Assembly (NCBI GenBank): GCA_028709465.1
Contig: JAQVWY010000005.1
Location: 1-64,000, forward strand
Source of the DNA: Tissierellia bacterium
Lineage (GTDB): Bacteria > Bacillota > Clostridia > Tissierellales > Sedimentibacteraceae
Length of the DNA: 64,000 nt
Reading direction: 5' to 3'
The position numbers were made by a program, and so were the translations under genes. Under the pieces are notes generated by a model that saw nothing but the letters and a program-made list of their open reading frames with translations, was not told the origin of the DNA and ran no database searches. The number at the start of each line of letters is the position of its first letter. Position 1 is the stretch's first letter. Positions 42,560 to 55,280 of this stretch are shown here, one piece after another.

Positions 42560-43696
42560 TTACATTAACCCAGGTACTATTCCAATTATAACTCCCCCAG
42601 CTATAACTGATGCTATTTGTCCTGACACATTGGCTCCTACTGCATGCATTAATAAGTGATTTTGCGAATCAGCTTCAAGACCCATTTTTTGAATAACTCT
42701 TGCTGACATAGGAAATGCAGAAATACCAGCTGCTCCAACCATTGGGTTTATTTTTTCCTTTAAGAATAAGTTCAAAAATTTTGCAAATAAAACGCCAGCC
42801 ATAGTATCAAATACAAATGCTAAAAGACCTAGACCCATGATTAACAATGTATCTATTGAAATAAATGTATTTGCCTTCATACTTGCTGAAATAGTAAGAC
42901 CTAATAAAAGTGTTATTAAATTCACTAATGAGTTTTGTGCTGTTTCGGACAACGACCTTAAAACTCCGCATTCCCTGATTAAATTTCCAAACATTAAAAA
43001 TCCTACTAAGGAAATGGATGCAGGAGCTACGAGACCTGCTATTACTGTAACGACTATTGGAAATAATAATCTAGTCATTCGTGAAACACTTTTTGGATTG
43101 TAACTCATTTTTATTTTTCTATCTTTTTCAGTTGTACACAACTTTATTGCAAAGGGCTGAATAATTGGCACCAAAGCCATATATGAATAAGCTGCGACAG
43201 CTATAGGTCCTATGTAATTACTTCCCAGTACATGTGAAACTAATATAGATGTAGGTCCATCTGCTGCTCCTATTATACCTATTGCAGCTGAATCTTTCAA
43301 AGTAAATCCTAAAATGGATGCAACAGTTATTGTAGCAAATATTCCAAATTGAGCCGCTGCACCAAACAATAAAAGTCTTGGGTTAGAAAGAAGCGGTCCA
43401 AAATCTATCATTGCTCCTATTCCAATGAAAAGTAACAATGGCATCATTTCTGAAGCATTGATACCTACTTCAAAAAGCCAATCTATTATTCCCGCAACTG
43501 AACCAATGCCTGGTAAATTCTGATTTAATACTCCTGACATTGGAATATTTACTAATATTGCTCCGAAACCCATGGGCAATAATAAAGATGGTTCTAAATT
43601 TTTAGCTATTGCTAAATAAATAAGCAAACCACCTATACCCATCATTAAAATTTGTTTCCATGTAATTTGTATAATACCTTCAATTAAAAACTCCAT
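42560..43696 (-). CDS. Sodium-translocating decarboxylase beta subunit (OadB/GcdB/MmdB)
   Basis: GFGAILVNIP, IGIIGAADGPTSILVSHVLGSNYIGPIAVAAYSYMALVPIIQPFAIK, HAVGANVSGQIASVIAGG. Confidence 0.95.
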   Translation of the reverse strand: MEFLIEGIIQITWKQILMMGIGGLLIYLAIAKNLEPSLLLPMGFGAILVNIPMSGVLNQNLPGIGSVAGIIDWLFEVGINASEMMPLLLFIGIGAMIDFGPLLSNPRLLLFGAAAQFGIFATITVASILGFTLKDSAAIGIIGAADGPTSILVSHVLGSNYIGPIAVAAYSYMALVPIIQPFAIKLCTTEKDRKIKMSYNPKSVSRMTRLLFPIVVTVIAGLVAPASISLVGFLMFGNLIRECGVLRSLSETAQNSLVNLITLLLGLTISASMKANTFISIDTLLIMGLGLLAFVFDTMAGVLFAKFLNLFLKEKINPMVGAAGISAFPMSARVIQKMGLEADSQNHLLMHAVGANVSGQIASVIAGGVIIGIVPGLM

Positions 43697-43986
43697 TGCT
43701 ATTCTCCCTATTTTTATGATTTTATAGCCTTAAAAGCATTCTAATATAAAAGTCAATATTAATCAATCGCTTTTATTTGTGTTCTAAAGCAGTTAATTCA
43801 AATTTTTACATTGTTTTTTATCCCCACCTTAATATAACTCCTTAATTTTCTTGAAATCTATAAAATACTTCAAATTATAATTTTCAAAAAAATATTTTTT
43901 TGTCACATAAATAAAAATTTGCAGTTTAATTATTTAATCCTGCAAATCAAAAAATAATATATTGTTCAAAAAACATGCCAAGTATT

Positions 43987-46098
43987 TTATTTCTTTACAA
44001 TCTTATAGTTGACATATTTTGAAAAATCATTTAAAAACAATTCTAAATTCAATTCTTCAATACAAATACGCTTGTCTTCCAGTAACTTTTTTACAATTTC
44101 CTTTGTTAAAGTTATCCCATGTTCTTTTAATACTTTATCGTTTTTCCAAAAAGTAAAATTGCAAGCTGGAACATATTTATAGCCAGAACAGAAAAAACTT
44201 TTTTTACTTTCAAAAATATCATTTCCGCACTTTGGACATGTTCCAATTTTTTCCTTTTTACTTTTTTTGCTGGTATCTATAAAATTAACTTCTTTGGTAT
44301 TGCTTAGTTTCCCTTCTTTTATAATTTCGGCAACATATTTTTTTATATCAACTATGAAATCTCTTGAGGAAGCTTCCTTTTTTGCTATTTTAGAAAGTTC
44401 ACTTTCCCATTCGCCTGTTAAATCTGGCTTTTTTAGTTTATCATGGACTATTTCAATCAACTGTATTCCATTATTTGTTGGAACAAGATTTTTTTTATTT
44501 CTTTTAACATAACCTACAGATATAAGCTTTTCTATTATACCTGCCCTTGTAGCAGGAGTTCCTAATCCAATTGACTTCATCTCTTCTTTTAATTTTTCAT
44601 CTTCTATTTGCTTTCCTGCCGTTTCCATAGCAGTAAGAAGAGTCGCCTCTGTATAAGGTTTTGGTGGAGATGTTTTTTTTGTAAGAACTTTTATTTCCTT
44701 TGGAATTACTTTATCACCTTCAGAAATGTTGATTGTTATTTCTTTATCTTCTGAATCTTCCTTTACTTTCCCAAGCATTATATCTTCAACTTCTTTCCAA
44801 CCTGGAATAACTATTTTTTTGCCTCTAGCTTTAAATTTATCTTTTTCTATCTGCATTTCCAAATCAGTTTGATCATATTCTTGCTTTCTGTCTAATACGC
44901 TAATAAATCTTGCTACGATTAACCTCAATATATTTTTTTCCCTTTCAGGGAGATTTATATTAGAAACATTTCTTATGTTAGGTGTAACTATGATAGCGTG
45001 ATGATCCGTTACCTTAGAATCATCTATTACTCGTTTGTCTGCATTTATTTTTTGTTTTAGTACCTTATTAACACAGTATTCAGTACCCTCATAATCCTTC
45101 AAACCATCCCTTATATTTTGAAGGAGTCCAGGAATTTTCGGTTTCATATCCTTCGTTAAATATCTAGAATCTGTTCTAGGATATGTAGCAAGCTTATATT
45201 TTTCATATAAATTTTGTGCAGCATCAAGAGTTTGTTCTGCTGAATAGCCATATCGTCTGTTACCTTCTCTTTGTAATTCAGTTAAATCATATAACAAAGG
45301 TCTTTCAACAGTTGCCCTCTTTGTTTTTAATTTTGTTATTATTCCTTCTTTTCCTCTGCATCTATTGACTATTTCTTCAGCCTTTTCTAATTCATCTATT
45401 CTTGTACCACTTTTATTGAACCAAGTAGCTGTAAACATTTCACAATCTGCTGAAATTTCATAAAATGGCTGTGAAACAAAATTATCTATTTCCTTTTGTC
45501 TTGTAACTATAAGAGATAATGTGGGAGTTTGAACCCTGCCAATAGTGAGCATTTGATTATATTTAACGGTAAATAATCTTGTTGCATTTATTCCTACAAG
45601 CCAGTCTGCTTCAGAACGTGCCTTTGCAGATTGGTACAAACTGAAATAATCTTTATTATCCTTTAAAGTATCAAAACCTTCAGCAATGGCTTCATCTGTC
45701 ATGCTGCTTATCCAAAGCCTTTTAACAGGTTTATCACAGCCCACATTTGTATATACGTAGCCAAAAATTAACTGTCCTTCCCGCCCAGCGTCTGTTGCAC
45801 ATATAATTTCAGTTATTTTTTCATCTAACATTAATTTTTTTACTATTTCATATTGTTTAATTGTGGATGGATTTTCTGTTAGCTTAAATTTCCTCGGAAA
45901 AATAGGCAAATCATTCATGTTCCAAGTTTTATATTTAGGATCATATTCTTCTGGATATGATAGTTGAATTAAATGCCCTATGCACCATGTTACAATACAA
46001 TCTTTGCCTTCAATAAATCCTTCCCTTTTATTATTTATTTTTAATACTCTTGCTATATCTTTTGCAACAGAAGGTTTTTCAGTTACTATTAATTTCAT
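43987..46098 (-). CDS. topB: DNA topoisomerase III
   Basis: MKLIVTEKPSVAKDIARVL, TDAGREGQLIF, GRVQTPTLSLIV, TYPRTDSRYLT. Confidence 0.95.
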   Translation of the reverse strand: MKLIVTEKPSVAKDIARVLKINNKREGFIEGKDCIVTWCIGHLIQLSYPEEYDPKYKTWNMNDLPIFPRKFKLTENPSTIKQYEIVKKLMLDEKITEIICATDAGREGQLIFGYVYTNVGCDKPVKRLWISSMTDEAIAEGFDTLKDNKDYFSLYQSAKARSEADWLVGINATRLFTVKYNQMLTIGRVQTPTLSLIVTRQKEIDNFVSQPFYEISADCEMFTATWFNKSGTRIDELEKAEEIVNRCRGKEGIITKLKTKRATVERPLLYDLTELQREGNRRYGYSAEQTLDAAQNLYEKYKLATYPRTDSRYLTKDMKPKIPGLLQNIRDGLKDYEGTEYCVNKVLKQKINADKRVIDDSKVTDHHAIIVTPNIRNVSNINLPEREKNILRLIVARFISVLDRKQEYDQTDLEMQIEKDKFKARGKKIVIPGWKEVEDIMLGKVKEDSEDKEITINISEGDKVIPKEIKVLTKKTSPPKPYTEATLLTAMETAGKQIEDEKLKEEMKSIGLGTPATRAGIIEKLISVGYVKRNKKNLVPTNNGIQLIEIVHDKLKKPDLTGEWESELSKIAKKEASSRDFIVDIKKYVAEIIKEGKLSNTKEVNFIDTSKKSKKEKIGTCPKCGNDIFESKKSFFCSGYKYVPACNFTFWKNDKVLKEHGITLTKEIVKKLLEDKRICIEELNLELFLNDFSKYVNYKIVKK

Positions 46099-46220
46099 TA
46101 CATCACACCTTTAATATTTGAATTACATTAATTAATCAAATAATTATAACACAGGAAAAACAGATAATCAATCGAAAACCAAATGATTGCCTTGTCATTG
46201 CTATGAATTTCATATCTATC

Positions 46221-46262
46221 TTGTCATTCTGAACCGTAGGTGAAATATCGTTCAGGATGACA
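46221..46262. repeat. Family B repeat
   Basis: ttgtcattctgaaccgtaggtgaaatatcgttcaggatgaca. Confidence 0.65.
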
Positions 46263-46350
46263 TAACCAAGAATCTCGTAGATACATTAATTTTTAACATT
46301 TATAAATTCTTAACATATAATACAACTATACCATAATTAGGGGGTAAAAT

Positions 46351-47427
46351 ATGTTAAAAGAAAAGCATTATTTTGCTGGAAACAATACTTCAAAGGGTTT
46401 TTTTAGTTACTTTGAAAATATTTTTAATCCAGAAGAATTAAATCGTATTTTCATTTTAAAAGGTGGCCCTGGCGTCGGAAAAAGCTCATTTATTAAAAAA
46501 TTTGCAAAAAAGCTATCATTTCTCGGATACAATATTGAATATATTCACTGCTCTAGCGATGAAAACAGCTTTGATGGAATAATGGTACCAGAACTAAAAA
46601 TATCTGTTATCGATGGGACTGCTCCCCACACTATTGATCCAAAATTACCTAGTATTACCGATGAAATCATTAATTTAGGAGAATTTCTTAACCATAAAGA
46701 ATTATCAAAACACAAAAGTCAAGTAATCCAAATAAACAAGAAAAAATCACAATTTTATAAAAGTGCTTATAGATATTTAAAATGTGCAGGCATTGTTGAA
46801 GAAGAAATAAGTTCTATATATGACCGACTTACTGATGAAAAACAATTCTTAATGCTTGTAGATGAAGCTTTAAATAAAATATTTGAAGATAAGTATAACC
46901 ATTTATATGATAACTTTGGTAAACAGAAAAAATTATTTAGTGAAGCGTACACTGCAAGTGGTTACGTAAACTTTACTGATTCATTCTGTGAAGGTAAAAA
47001 GGTAATTGCTATAATAGGTGAAAGTACAAATTATATTGCCAAACTATTAGAAACTATAGCAAAAGAAGCTGTAATGAGAGGTTTTGACATTGAGTGCTTT
47101 TATAGACCATTGACACCAGAAAAAATGCAACACATCATAATTCCAGATTTGAATTTAATAATTAAGAGCGCAGAGAACCACATGAGCTGTGATTATGATG
47201 AAATAATTAATTTACACAATATTTTAGAATTAGAGAATCTAAAAACACATATTTCTGAAATAGAAAACAATTTGCATTTGTTTGATATTTTAATTAATAA
47301 TGCAATAGAAAAACTTTCTGAAGCTAAAAAGTATCATGAACTCCTTGAAGTTATTTATGTGAATGGAATGAATTTTAAAGGTATAGATGAATACTTTGAT
47401 AAATTTTTTGGATCCATTATTATTTAA
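46351..47427 (+). CDS. P-loop ATPase family protein (PRK06851-like)
   Basis: HYFAGNNTSKGFFSYF, ILKGGPGVGKSSFIKKFAKK. Confidence 0.85.
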   Translation: MLKEKHYFAGNNTSKGFFSYFENIFNPEELNRIFILKGGPGVGKSSFIKKFAKKLSFLGYNIEYIHCSSDENSFDGIMVPELKISVIDGTAPHTIDPKLPSITDEIINLGEFLNHKELSKHKSQVIQINKKKSQFYKSAYRYLKCAGIVEEEISSIYDRLTDEKQFLMLVDEALNKIFEDKYNHLYDNFGKQKKLFSEAYTASGYVNFTDSFCEGKKVIAIIGESTNYIAKLLETIAKEAVMRGFDIECFYRPLTPEKMQHIIIPDLNLIIKSAENHMSCDYDEIINLHNILELENLKTHISEIENNLHLFDILINNAIEKLSEAKKYHELLEVIYVNGMNFKGIDEYFDKFFGSIII

Positions 47428-47654
47428 AGATAAATTAAAAAGGAAGTTTTATATAATATTAACTTCAATGCATTATTTATACATCAATATGGTAGTAGTT
47501 ATTTTAAATATCATTCTCATGAAGAAAAATATAGTAATTCCCTTTGTTATAGGAATCTTGGCAATAGGATTACTTTCAAGTCCTCTGCGGTGTAGCTGTT
47601 AAAGTTGTATTAGCATTAATTATTTTTTAACAATTAATTAAAATATTTAATTCT

Positions 47655-47694
47655 AAAAACAAAAAATTAGGGAAAACCCTAATTTCTTGTTTTT
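47655..47694. terminator. Terminator
   Basis: AAAACaaaaaATTAGGG-aaaa-CCCTAATttcttGTTTTT. Confidence 0.7.
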
Positions 47695-47728
47695 AATTCT
47701 GCATTATTGTATTTCTGTATTATTTGCA

Positions 47729-50542
47729 TTATTTCTTAAGCATTTTCTTCAAATACTGTCCAGTGAAGGATTTTTTAACTTTTGCCACTTCTTCTGGTGT
47801 TCCTTTAGCAATTATTGTTCCTCCACCATCACCGCCTTCAGGACCTAAATCTATAATATAGTCCGCAGTCTTTATTACATCTAAATTATGCTCAATAATT
47901 ACAACTGAATTTCCTACTTCTACAAGTCTGTTTAACACTTCTATCAACATGTGTATATCTGCTATGTGCAAACCTGTTGTTGGCTCATCAAGAACATACA
48001 CAGTATTTCCAGTTCCTTTTTTACTTAATTCATAAGCTAGTTTAACACGCTGTGCTTCCCCCCCTGACAATTCCGTAGAAGGTTGACCTAATTTAATGTA
48101 TCCCAATCCAACATCCTGTAAAGTTTTAATTTTATTATATATTTTAGGGATGTTTTCAAAAAATTCTAATGCTTCATCTATTGTCATATTGAGAACATCT
48201 GAAATATTTTTTCCCTTATATTTTACTTCCAATGTTTCTCTGTTATATCTTTTACCTTTGCAAACATCACAAGGAACATAAACATCAGGAAGAAAATGCA
48301 TTTCTATTTTTAGAATACCATCTCCTCGACATGCTTCACATCTTCCGCCTTTTACGTTAAAACTAAATCTACCTTTTTGATAACCTCTTTCTTTAGCTTC
48401 AAGGGTCATAGCATAAACATCTCTGATATAATCAAAAACACCAGTATATGTTGCTGGATTCGACCTAGGAGTTCTTCCTATAGGTGATTGATCAATAGTA
48501 ATTATTTTATCAACATTTTCAACACCAAGCATCTCATCAAATTCACCAGGACGGTTAGAATTCCTAAATAACCTTTGATGTAAGCCTTTTGATAATATTT
48601 CATTTACTAGTGAACTTTTACCTGAACCTGAAACACCTGTTACACAGCACATAACTCCTAGTGGAATTTTAACATTAATATTCTTTAAATTATTTTCTCT
48701 TGCACCCTTAATTTCTATAAACTTTTCAGGAACTCTTCTCATTTCTGGAATTTCAATTTTTTTCTTACCACTTAAATATTGACCAGTAATTGAATTTTCA
48801 TTATTTTTAATATCATCATAGGTACCAAATGCTATAACTTCACCACCATGTATACCTGCTCCTGGGCCTATATCTAAAATATAATCTGCATTCTCCATCG
48901 TTTCTTCATCATGCTCAACAACGATTAAAGTATTACCTAAATTTGTTAGATTTCTTAGTGTTTTTATAAGCATGCTGTTGTCTCTTTGGTGAAGGCCTAT
49001 GCTGGGCTCATCTAATACATATAAAACTCCTACTAGACTTGAGCCAATTTGTGTTGCCAATCTTATACGTTGAGATTCCCCACCTGATAATGTGCTAGCG
49101 TTTCTTTCAAGAGTCAAATAGTTCAAGCCTACATCTGATAAAAATTGTAACCTTGAATTGATTTCTTTAATTATTTGACTACCTATTATCTTATTAATTG
49201 GACTTAATTCTAGTTCCTCAAAAAATTTCAAGCTTTTCACTACAGATAGTTGTGTTACTTCATATATGTTTTTATTCCCAACCTTTACAGCCAAACTTAC
49301 AGGGTTTAATCTTGCCCCATGACATTCAGGGCATGGGCTTTCATACATATAATCTTCTATCCATTCCCTCATTTCAGGAGATTTTGTTTCATTGTACCTC
49401 CTTTGAAGATTGTTTACAACACCTTCAAATTCTCTGGTATATTCTTTAGGTCCTTGAAATTTACTTGTAAATTCAACTGTAATCTCACGTCCATTTGTCC
49501 CATATAATATTTCATCAATAAATTCTTTCGGTGCTTCTGAAATAGGTTTTGATATATCAAATCCATGATAATGAGCTATTGACTTAAACATTTGATAATA
49601 ATAGCCATCTTCTTCTGCTCCATATGGAGCTATCGCTCTTTCTCCGATTGTTTTTGTAAAATCAGGAATTACTAAATCAACATCTATTTCTCTTTTAGAT
49701 CCTAATCCATTACATGTATTGCATGCGCCAATGGGGTTATTAAAGGAAAACATCCTTGGAGAAATTTCACCAAAACCAATTCCACAATCCGTACATGCAA
49801 ATTTCGTACTCATCAAAAGCTCTTCTTGTCCCATAACATCTATAAGAATCATGCCTCCAGAAAGTTCAAGAGCAGTCTCAACTGAATCAACAAGTCTTTT
49901 TTGAATTCCTTCTTTAACTATTAACCTATCAATTACAACTTCAATAGTATGTTTTTTATTTTTATCTAGATTTATTTCATCTTCTAATTCATACATTTCT
50001 TTGTCAATTCTTACTCTGACAAAACCTTCTTTTTTAATATTATCTAATAACCTTTTATGAGTACCCTTTGCTCCTCTAACCATTGGAGCTAATATTTGAA
50101 TTTTAGTTCTTTCTTCATATTCCAAAACCTTGTCAGTTATTTGATCAACAGTTTGAGTAGTGATTGGTTTACCACAATTAGGACAGTGTGGAATTCCCAC
50201 TCTAGCAAACAAAAGTCTGTAATAATCATAAATTTCTGTTACAGTTCCCACAGTTGAACGTGGATTTTTGTTTGTTGTTTTTTGATCTATTGATATAGCA
50301 GGGGATAAACCTTCTATAAATTCAACATCTGGCTTATCCATTTGCCCTAAAAACATTCTAGCATAAGAAGAAAGACTTTCTACATAACGTCTTTGACCTT
50401 CTGCATATATTGTATCAAAAGCAAGAGATGTTTTTCCAGAACCGCTTACTCCAGTGAAAACGATAAGCTTGTCTCTAGGAAGTTCAACATCTATGTTCTT
50501 TAGATTATTTGCCTTTGCTCCTTTTATAATTATTTTATCCAT
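47729..50542 (-). CDS. uvrA: Excinuclease ABC subunit UvrA
   Basis: [37 protein letters not shown], two ABC modules and zinc fingers. Confidence 0.98.
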   Translation of the reverse strand: MDKIIIKGAKANNLKNIDVELPRDKLIVFTGVSGSGKTSLAFDTIYAEGQRRYVESLSSYARMFLGQMDKPDVEFIEGLSPAISIDQKTTNKNPRSTVGTVTEIYDYYRLLFARVGIPHCPNCGKPITTQTVDQITDKVLEYEERTKIQILAPMVRGAKGTHKRLLDNIKKEGFVRVRIDKEMYELEDEINLDKNKKHTIEVVIDRLIVKEGIQKRLVDSVETALELSGGMILIDVMGQEELLMSTKFACTDCGIGFGEISPRMFSFNNPIGACNTCNGLGSKREIDVDLVIPDFTKTIGERAIAPYGAEEDGYYYQMFKSIAHYHGFDISKPISEAPKEFIDEILYGTNGREITVEFTSKFQGPKEYTREFEGVVNNLQRRYNETKSPEMREWIEDYMYESPCPECHGARLNPVSLAVKVGNKNIYEVTQLSVVKSLKFFEELELSPINKIIGSQIIKEINSRLQFLSDVGLNYLTLERNASTLSGGESQRIRLATQIGSSLVGVLYVLDEPSIGLHQRDNSMLIKTLRNLTNLGNTLIVVEHDEETMENADYILDIGPGAGIHGGEVIAFGTYDDIKNNENSITGQYLSGKKKIEIPEMRRVPEKFIEIKGARENNLKNINVKIPLGVMCCVTGVSGSGKSSLVNEILSKGLHQRLFRNSNRPGEFDEMLGVENVDKIITIDQSPIGRTPRSNPATYTGVFDYIRDVYAMTLEAKERGYQKGRFSFNVKGGRCEACRGDGILKIEMHFLPDVYVPCDVCKGKRYNRETLEVKYKGKNISDVLNMTIDEALEFFENIPKIYNKIKTLQDVGLGYIKLGQPSTELSGGEAQRVKLAYELSKKGTGNTVYVLDEPTTGLHIADIHMLIEVLNRLVEVGNSVVIIEHNLDVIKTADYIIDLGPEGGDGGGTIIAKGTPEEVAKVKKSFTGQYLKKMLKK

Positions 50543-50552
50543 TGTTATCCTT

Positions 50553-52526
50553 TCATATTGTTGTCTTTAATTCTTTAATTTCATCTCTTATTTTAGCTGC
50601 TTTTTCAAATTCTAGATTTTCTGCAGCAATTCTCATTTCTTGTTCAAGCTCAATGATATAAGCAGACATATCCTTAATTTTTTTCTTTTTATTTTTATTT
50701 GTTGAATAATCCCCTTCATCTTCAGCTGCTGTGGTAGCTTCAATAACATTACGTACTCCTTTGATTATAGATTTTGGAGTAATGTTATATTCTCTATTAT
50801 ATTTATCTTGTATTTCTCTTCTTCTATTTGTTTCATCAATTGCTCTTTGCATAGAACCAGTAATTTTATCGGCATACATTATTACCTTTCCGTCTACATT
50901 TCTTGCTGCCCTTCCTATTGTTTGAATCAAAGATGTATCAGAACGCAAGAAGCCCTCTTTATCTGCATCTAATATTGCAATCAAAGATACTTCTGGTAAA
51001 TCCAAACCTTCTCTTAACAAGTTAATGCCAACTAATACATCAAATTCTCCAATTCTTAAATCTCTAATTATTTCCATTCTTTCCAAAGTATCAATATCTG
51101 AATGAAGGTATTTTACTTTTATACCCGTATTTTTAAAGAATTGTGTTAAATCCTCCGACATTTTTTTAGTTAGTGTGGTAATGAGAACTCTCTGATTTCT
51201 AGCTGCAACTTCTCTTATCTCTTGCATAAGATCATCAATTTGATTTTCTACTGGTCTTACATCTATTGGAGGGTCTAAAAGTCCTGTAGGTCTAATAATC
51301 TGCTCTGCTACATTTTGGCTGTTTTCCTTTTCATAAGGTCCAGGAGTTGCACTAACAAAGACAACTTGATTAATAATCTCTTCAAATTCGTTAAATATTA
51401 ACGGTCTGTTATCAAGAGCTGAAGGTAATCTAAAACCATAATTTACTAATGTTGTCTTCCTTGCTCTATCTCCATTGTACATGCCCCTTACTTGGGGAAT
51501 TGTAACATGAGATTCATCAATTATCATGAGAAAATCCTTTGGAAAATAATCTAACAATGTAAATGGTCTTGAACCTGGTTTAAGATTGTTTATATGTCTT
51601 GAATAATTTTCTATACCGCTGCAATATCCCATTTCCTGCATCATTTCAATATCATAATTTGTTCTTTGTTCTATCCTTTGAGCTTCTAATAATTTATTTT
51701 CTGATTCAAAATACTTTATTCTTTCAGCTAATTCAACTTTTATATCTTCTACAGCTCTTTTTACATTTTCCTCTGTAGTTGCATAATGGGAAGCAGGAAA
51801 TATAGATACATGACTTCTTCTGCCTATTATTTCACCTGTGACAGTGTTTATTTCAGTTATTCTATCTATTTCGTCTCCGAAAAATTCTACTCTTATAGCC
51901 TTATCAGATGAAGACACTGGAAATATCTCTAATGTATCTCCCCTCACCCTAAATGTACCACGAGTAAAGCTTATATCATTTCTTTTATATTGTATTTCTA
52001 TTAATTTTCGTATTATTTCATCTCTATCTTTAATCATTCCTGGGCGCATTGATATGACTAGATTTTCGTAATCCATAGGACTTCCTAATCCATAGATACA
52101 AGATACACTTGCAACAATGATAACATCTTTTCTTTCAAATAAAGATGCTGTTGCTGAATAACGCAACTTATCTATTTCATCATTTATTGCAGCATCCTTT
52201 TCTATAAATGTATCACTGCTTGGTACATATGCTTCAGGTTGATAGTAATCATAATAACTTACAAAGTATTCTACTGCATTATCAGGAAAAAATTCTTTAA
52301 ATTCCGAACATAGCTGTGCTGCCAGTGTTTTGTTATGAGCTAACACTAATGTAGGTTTTTGAATCTTCTCTATAATATTTGCCATAGTAAAAGTTTTTCC
52401 TGAACCTGTAACTCCAAGTAATGTCTGATATTTTAAATTATTATTAATACCTTTAACTAACTTTTCAATTGCCTCTGGTTGATCTCCAGTAGGTTTAAAG
52501 TCTGATTTTATTTTAAATTCACCCAT
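50553..52526 (-). CDS. uvrB: Excinuclease ABC subunit UvrB
   Basis: [43 protein letters not shown]-terminal UVR motif. Confidence 0.98.
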   Translation of the reverse strand: MGEFKIKSDFKPTGDQPEAIEKLVKGINNNLKYQTLLGVTGSGKTFTMANIIEKIQKPTLVLAHNKTLAAQLCSEFKEFFPDNAVEYFVSYYDYYQPEAYVPSSDTFIEKDAAINDEIDKLRYSATASLFERKDVIIVASVSCIYGLGSPMDYENLVISMRPGMIKDRDEIIRKLIEIQYKRNDISFTRGTFRVRGDTLEIFPVSSSDKAIRVEFFGDEIDRITEINTVTGEIIGRRSHVSIFPASHYATTEENVKRAVEDIKVELAERIKYFESENKLLEAQRIEQRTNYDIEMMQEMGYCSGIENYSRHINNLKPGSRPFTLLDYFPKDFLMIIDESHVTIPQVRGMYNGDRARKTTLVNYGFRLPSALDNRPLIFNEFEEIINQVVFVSATPGPYEKENSQNVAEQIIRPTGLLDPPIDVRPVENQIDDLMQEIREVAARNQRVLITTLTKKMSEDLTQFFKNTGIKVKYLHSDIDTLERMEIIRDLRIGEFDVLVGINLLREGLDLPEVSLIAILDADKEGFLRSDTSLIQTIGRAARNVDGKVIMYADKITGSMQRAIDETNRRREIQDKYNREYNITPKSIIKGVRNVIEATTAAEDEGDYSTNKNKKKKIKDMSAYIIELEQEMRIAAENLEFEKAAKIRDEIKELKTTI

Positions 52527-52608
52527 AATCATTCACCTCACAACTCTAAACGTATGTTCGTTAACATTATATATCTAATGTATATTTTAGTCAACAAAAA
52601 AACTGTCT

Positions 52609-53088
52609 TTAGACAGCTTCTATTCTACTTGTAACTTTATTCCCTGAAATTTCAATAACTCCATAACTTGCACTTCCATTTTTGGGAAGTATGGTGCTTC
52701 CAGGATTAAAGTAGAGTATATTATTATCCATTTCATCATGAGATAAATGTGTATGACCATATAATACTATATCAGCATCCTTCTCTTGTGCTATTTCCTT
52801 CAAATCATCTAATCCATCCTTTACATGCTGAAGATGTCCATGAGTAACTAATATATTCTTATTTTCTATATCTAATAGAATAATATCTTCTCCATGACTA
52901 ACTCCATAATCACAATTTCCAACAACCCTGTAATAATTCTTAATTCCCAATAATTTAGCTAATTTAGGAACATCGTTGTATTTATCTCCACAATGAATTA
53001 GTAAATCTACATTTTTTTCGTTTCTTAAAGAAGCAATTATAGATTCAAATATAGCTCCATGGGTATCACTTACAACCAATATTTTCAC
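52609..53088 (-). CDS. YfcE/MJ0936-type metallophosphoesterase
   Basis: VVSDTHG, IHCGDKYND, VVGNCD, LVTHGHL, YGHTH. Confidence 0.93.
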   Translation of the reverse strand: MKILVVSDTHGAIFESIIASLRNEKNVDLLIHCGDKYNDVPKLAKLLGIKNYYRVVGNCDYGVSHGEDIILLDIENKNILVTHGHLQHVKDGLDDLKEIAQEKDADIVLYGHTHLSHDEMDNNILYFNPGSTILPKNGSASYGVIEISGNKVTSRIEAV

Positions 53089-53683
53089 TTAATACTTCCT
53101 CCAGCTTTTCCCTTAAATTTAACAAGGCATTAGCTCTATGACTAATTTTGTTCTTTTCATTATCAGACATTTCAGAAAATGTTTTACCTATTCCATCAAC
53201 AATAAAAAGAGGATCATATCCAAATCCATTTTTACCCCTTGGCTCAAAAGCTATTTTACCATTACATGTACCTTCTGCAATTAATGTTTCTCCATTTTCC
53301 AATACAACAGAAATAACAGTTTTAAAATATGCAGTTCTTTTTTCCATAGAAATATTATGAAGATTTCTTAGAAGCAATTTATTATTATCTTCATAGGAAC
53401 AATTTTCTCCTGCATATCTTGCAGAATAAACACCTGGTTCCCCATCCAATGCATCTACAAATAATCCTGTATCATCTGCAATAATTATTCCATCAACTAA
53501 TTTTCTTAATTCTTTAGCTTTTTTCATAGAATTTTCTTCCAGGGTTTTTCCATCTTCAACCACGTCAAATTCTTTTAACCCTATATCATTTTTTGAAATC
53601 ACTTCTATAGGTAATTTTTTTAATATATCTTTAATTTCTTTTATTTTATGTTCATTTCCGCTAGATAAAATAATTTTTCTCAT
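53066..53683 (-). CDS. rdgB: XTP/dITP diphosphatase (Ham1/RdgB)
   Basis: [47 protein letters not shown]. Confidence 0.95.
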   Translation of the reverse strand: MRKIILSSGNEHKIKEIKDILKKLPIEVISKNDIGLKEFDVVEDGKTLEENSMKKAKELRKLVDGIIIADDTGLFVDALDGEPGVYSARYAGENCSYEDNNKLLLRNLHNISMEKRTAYFKTVISVVLENGETLIAEGTCNGKIAFEPRGKNGFGYDPLFIVDGIGKTFSEMSDNEKNKISHRANALLNLREKLEEVLSENIGCK

Positions 53684-54423
53684 TTAACAATTTCCTCACT
53701 TAATTCCTCGCCTAAGGTTTTTCTTTGAATTTCATACAATTCATTACAGCCCTTTGTAGCAAGTTTAATTAATTTTAACAATTCATCATATTTAAAAGGT
53801 GATTCTTCACCAGTTCCTTGCACTTCAATAAATTCATTCTTATCTGTCATAACAATATTCATATCTACAATTGCAGCGCTATCTTCTTCATAACACAAAT
53901 CCAACATTATTTCATCTTTAACTATACCAACGCTCACAGCTGAAACAAATGATTTAATAGGTAACTTATCAATTAACTTTTTATTTTTAATAAAATTAAA
54001 TGCGTCTGCCATTGCAACAAATGCACCTGTTATAGACGCTGTTCTCGTTCCTCCATCAGCTTGTATAACATCGCAATCTATTGTTAATGTCCTTTCGCCA
54101 AAACCATTTAAGTCAACCACTGATCTTAAACTACGACCTATTAACCTCTGAATTTCTTGGGTTCTTCCATCCATTTTTAATTTATTAATATCTCTAGCCT
54201 TACGTACATTAGTAGAACCTGGCAGCATAGAGTATTCTGCAGTAACCCACCCTTTGCCAGTACCTTTTAAAAATGGCGGAACCCTATCTTCTAAAATAGC
54301 TGTACAAATTACCTTTGTATTACCTACTTCTACTAAAACAGATCCATCAGGATGCATTAAATAATCTCTCGTTATTTTAACTTGTCTTAATTCATCAAAC
54401 AATCTATTGTCTATTCTATTCAT
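53680..54423 (-). CDS. rph: Ribonuclease PH
   Basis: [70 protein letters not shown]; track start is too long. Confidence 0.96.
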   Translation of the reverse strand: MNRIDNRLFDELRQVKITRDYLMHPDGSVLVEVGNTKVICTAILEDRVPPFLKGTGKGWVTAEYSMLPGSTNVRKARDINKLKMDGRTQEIQRLIGRSLRSVVDLNGFGERTLTIDCDVIQADGGTRTASITGAFVAMADAFNFIKNKKLIDKLPIKSFVSAVSVGIVKDEIMLDLCYEEDSAAIVDMNIVMTDKNEFIEVQGTGEESPFKYDELLKLIKLATKGCNELYEIQRKTLGEELSEEIVK

Positions 54424-54505
54424 TTTTACTCCTAACCTTTTAATATAAATATTATTATACCCCTTATCTCTTAATTTTAACACAATATAATAAAAATTCG
54501 CAAAT

Positions 54506-54534
54506 AAAAATGAGATGCATCTCATCTCATTTTT
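54506..54534. terminator. Terminator closing the amidase/membrane-pair unit
   Basis: AAAAATGAGATG-catct-CATCTCATTTTT perfect 12-bp stem. Confidence 0.8.
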
Positions 54535-54589
54535 ATTTTACTACTTAATTAATTGAATTTAAAGTTTATAACATTAATATTTTTAATAA

Positions 54590-55267
54590 TCATTGTTGTT
54601 TTTGCATTTCTTTCTTACTAGAAAAAATAGCAAAGCCTATAGAGCTAAACGAACACATAGGAACAATTAACCAAGTAGGAAGCATTCCTAGAACTAATAC
54701 TATAAAACCTGATACTATAATTGCAAACATTCCATATTTCGGATATTTAACGGCAAATAAAGAAAATAGTGCTCCAAATATTGCTGGCAACACGTAATCA
54801 AAAGATTTTATAATAGATGGTGGAAAATATGAGATTAATTTATTTCCAGCAATAGCAGCAATAGTTAATATTATCATATTCATTATTGTTGAACCTACCA
54901 TTCCTAATGTACCCACTAATTCAGCCTCATGTGAACCTGGCTTTGTATCTAAAACATCCTGAGTTACAACAGCACATGGAACTTTCATGTTGGCTATATT
55001 ACCAGATAAAAAGGCCATATAGGTGCCTGATACTCCCAGTATCGGGAAATATGATAGAGGAGTCATAAAATATTCCACACCATAGATGGAAGCAATCATA
55101 AACCATCCTTTAAGTATTACTTGAACTGATGGGATTGCTCCATACTTAACCCAAAGATAGATTGCTGGAATAAAACATAATGGAATTGCACCTAATAGTG
55201 TCCATCTTCCTGCCTTAACAATTTTTTTGGTAAATAATTCTTCATAAGAATAACTATTCTCTGTCAT
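54590..55267 (-). CDS. Multi-TM membrane protein, candidate transporter subunit 2
   Basis: 225 aa, about 6 hydrophobic segments; 13 nt downstream of the partner gene. Confidence 0.7.
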   Translation of the reverse strand: MTENSYSYEELFTKKIVKAGRWTLLGAIPLCFIPAIYLWVKYGAIPSVQVILKGWFMIASIYGVEYFMTPLSYFPILGVSGTYMAFLSGNIANMKVPCAVVTQDVLDTKPGSHEAELVGTLGMVGSTIMNMIILTIAAIAGNKLISYFPPSIIKSFDYVLPAIFGALFSLFAVKYPKYGMFAIIVSGFIVLVLGMLPTWLIVPMCSFSSIGFAIFSSKKEMQKQQ

Positions 55268-55280
55268 AATTAAATCCCCC

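Noticed and set aside
47387-47602. 71-aa ORF as an intact gene
   Set aside because: Overlaps the ATPase gene end and appears frameshifted at its C-terminus; reported only as a possible remnant.
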